Shown here in pieces: positions 63,061 to 64,000 of a stretch of 64,000 bases of DNA. Position numbers and translations under genes: made by a program. Origin of the DNA: Chlorogloeopsis fritschii PCC 6912 (GTDB taxonomy: Bacteria; Cyanobacteriota; Cyanobacteriia; Cyanobacteriales; Nostocaceae). A model generated the notes under the pieces. The model searched no databases, was not told where the DNA came from, and saw only the letters and a program-made list of their open reading frames with translations. How positions within the stretch are numbered: the first letter of the stretch is position 1; the number at the start of each line of letters is the position of its first letter. The stretch is taken from the NCBI RefSeq assembly GCF_000317285.1, contig NZ_AJLN01000134.1, positions 62,001 through 126,000 of the forward strand. Reading direction: 5' to 3'.

Positions 63061-63522
63061 ATGACACTGAACAAAACATACCTTCCTCCTGGTAATTCAT
63101 TAACGCATGATTGGTACGTAATAGATGCCACCGATCAACGTCTTGGCCGTTTGGCTAGCGAAATTGCTATGATCCTGCGAGGGAAAAATAAACCTGAATA
63201 TACACCCCATCTGGATACAGGCGACTTTGTGATTGTCATCAATGCAGAAAAAGTAGCTGTAACCGGCAAAAAGCGTAGCCAAAAGCTTTATCGTCGCCAT
63301 TCCGGTCGTCCCGGTGGCATGAAAACAGAAACTTTTGCCAAGTTGCAAGCTCGCTTACCAGAACGGATTATTGAACACGCCGTGAAAGGTATGCTGCCCA
63401 AAAATACTCTAGGACGCCAGTTATTCACCAAACTCAAAGTCTACGCCGGGCCAACTCACCCCCATCAAGCACAAAAACCTCAAGAACTAAAAATTAGTAC
63501 TATTCCAGGAGAACAAGATTAA
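63061..63522 (+). CDS. rplM: 50S ribosomal protein L13
   Basis: A 153-residue L13, one of the first proteins bound to 23S r[57 protein letters not shown] (residues 19-72) and [30 protein letters not shown] are conserved. The ATG directly follows the end of the heptad repeat and has no clear ribosome site besides AAAGGATAA. The last base of the stop is the A of the rpsI ATG (TAATG). Confidence 0.97.
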   Translation: MTLNKTYLPPGNSLTHDWYVIDATDQRLGRLASEIAMILRGKNKPEYTPHLDTGDFVIVINAEKVAVTGKKRSQKLYRRHSGRPGGMKTETFAKLQARLPERIIEHAVKGMLPKNTLGRQLFTKLKVYAGPTHPHQAQKPQELKISTIPGEQD

Positions 63523-63938
63523 TGCAAGCAATAGATAACACTGACGGTCGTGCCATGTACTGGGGTACAGGTCGTCGTAAGTCTTCTGTGGCCCGTGTAC
63601 GCCTAATTCCAGGTAGCGGTCAGTTGAACGTCAATGGTAAACCTGGTGATTTATATTTCCAGTTCAATCCCAATTACTTAGGAATTATCAAAGCTCCTTT
63701 AGAAACTCTGGGGCTGGAAAATGAATATGATATTTTGGTTAAAGCCGAAGGTGGCGGCTTAACCGGACAATCAGATGCAATTCGTCTGGGAGTAGCTCGC
63801 GCTCTTTGCCAACTCGATCCAGAAAACCGTTCGCCTCTCAAGACTGAAGGCTATCTTACCCGCGATCCACGGGCAAAAGAACGGAAAAAATATGGTTTGC
63901 ACAAAGCCCGCAAAGCTCCTCAGTACTCCAAGCGTTAA
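63522..63938 (+). CDS. rpsI: 30S ribosomal protein S9
   Basis: A 138-residue S9, in the 30S head with its C-terminal tail touching the P-site t[30 protein letters not shown] (residues 16-42) and [51 protein letters not shown] are diagnostic, ending with the functional KR. ATG overlaps the rplM stop by one base. rpmE (L31), which often follows in cyanobacteria, would begin beyond the right edge. Confidence 0.97.
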   Translation: MQAIDNTDGRAMYWGTGRRKSSVARVRLIPGSGQLNVNGKPGDLYFQFNPNYLGIIKAPLETLGLENEYDILVKAEGGGLTGQSDAIRLGVARALCQLDPENRSPLKTEGYLTRDPRAKERKKYGLHKARKAPQYSKR

Positions 63939-64000
63939 GCGATTTTGGATTGTGTTTAGATAGTCTGCGGTAGGGCATTCCGTGGACTTAAAACAAAGCT
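63939..64000. other. Right edge, non-coding
   Basis: The last 62 bases after rpsI show no start or recognisable element; it is too short to say what follows. Confidence 0.4.

Noticed and set aside
1-64000. tRNA, rRNA, transposase or prophage genes
   Set aside because: I looked on both strands for cloverleaf-like stems, rRNA motifs and DDE or recombinase motifs and saw none I could support.

Overview
The window is chromosomal DNA of a filamentous, probably heterocyst-forming cyanobacterium (Nostocales-like). Evidence: very frequent GCGATCGC (HIP1) octamers, cyanobacterial marker proteins (NdhN, PipX with PipY, SepF, a DUF3172 protein, an AMIN-domain protein), an S10/spc/alpha ribosomal operon of cyanobacterial layout (no rpsJ, rpsN or rpmD; truA-rplM-rpsI at the end), and abundant heptanucleotide tandem repeats of the kind called STRR in heterocystous cyanobacteria. 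No transposase, phage gene, CRISPR array, tRNA or rRNA was found.

Layout. 1-3.3 kb: an acyl-CoA-synthetase-like gene running off the left edge, with an atypical ATP loop, and a monoacylglycerol-lipase-like hydrolase. 4.0-12.0 kb: a molybdenum aldehyde/xanthine oxidoreductase locus (Tat-exported 2Fe-2S subunit, FAD subunit, Mo subunit), interrupted by an Rpn-like nuclease gene and a frameshifted small gene, then the XdhC/PaoD-type maturation factor and a GlcD-like flavoprotein. 12.2-17.9 kb (minus strand): a membrane FHA protein, then two glycosyltransferases with rmlA, rmlD and rmlC (dTDP-rhamnose synthesis without rmlB). 18.1-23.3 kb: pabB carrying in-frame heptad repeats, pipX-pipY (nitrogen signalling and PLP homeostasis), sepF and proC. 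23.9-31.7 kb: a Ski2-like helicase, a pirin, a lone Nif11-type peptide, tRNA 2-selenouridine synthase, a VapBC-type toxin-antitoxin pair coupled to endonuclease V, and a truncated LacI-family gene. 31.9-46.4 kb: two adjacent FHA genes, one fused to a flavin-monooxygenase-like domain, an SGNH hydrolase, a TPR gene remnant, two CPA2 antiporters, secreted or envelope proteins, a GDSL autotransporter and ndhN.

47.3-63.9 kb is one long plus-strand translation/transcription cluster: rplC-rplD-rplW-rplB-rpsS-rplV-rpsC-rplP-rpmC-rpsQ-rplN-rplX-rplE-rpsH-rplF-rplR-rpsE-rplO-secY-adk-infA-rpmJ-rpsM-rpsK-rpoA-rplQ-truA-rplM-rpsI. It makes most large-subunit and many small-subunit ribosomal proteins, the Sec translocon core, adenylate kinase, IF-1 and RNA polymerase alpha. 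Its leader is about 0.9 kb of non-coding DNA.

The most unusual signal is the repeat landscape. At least twelve spacers inside the ribosomal cluster are filled by heptad-phased inverted repeats belonging to four sequence families, and the same class of repeat lies inside the pabB reading frame and at the 3' end of truA. Several decayed genes are visible: an infA 3' duplicate, a LacI C-terminal half, a TPR gene with its middle lost, and a frameshifted small partner of the Rpn-like nuclease. The FHA/flavoprotein pair is the best candidate for a poorly described functional system. All functions are read from motifs in the sequence; no database search was run.
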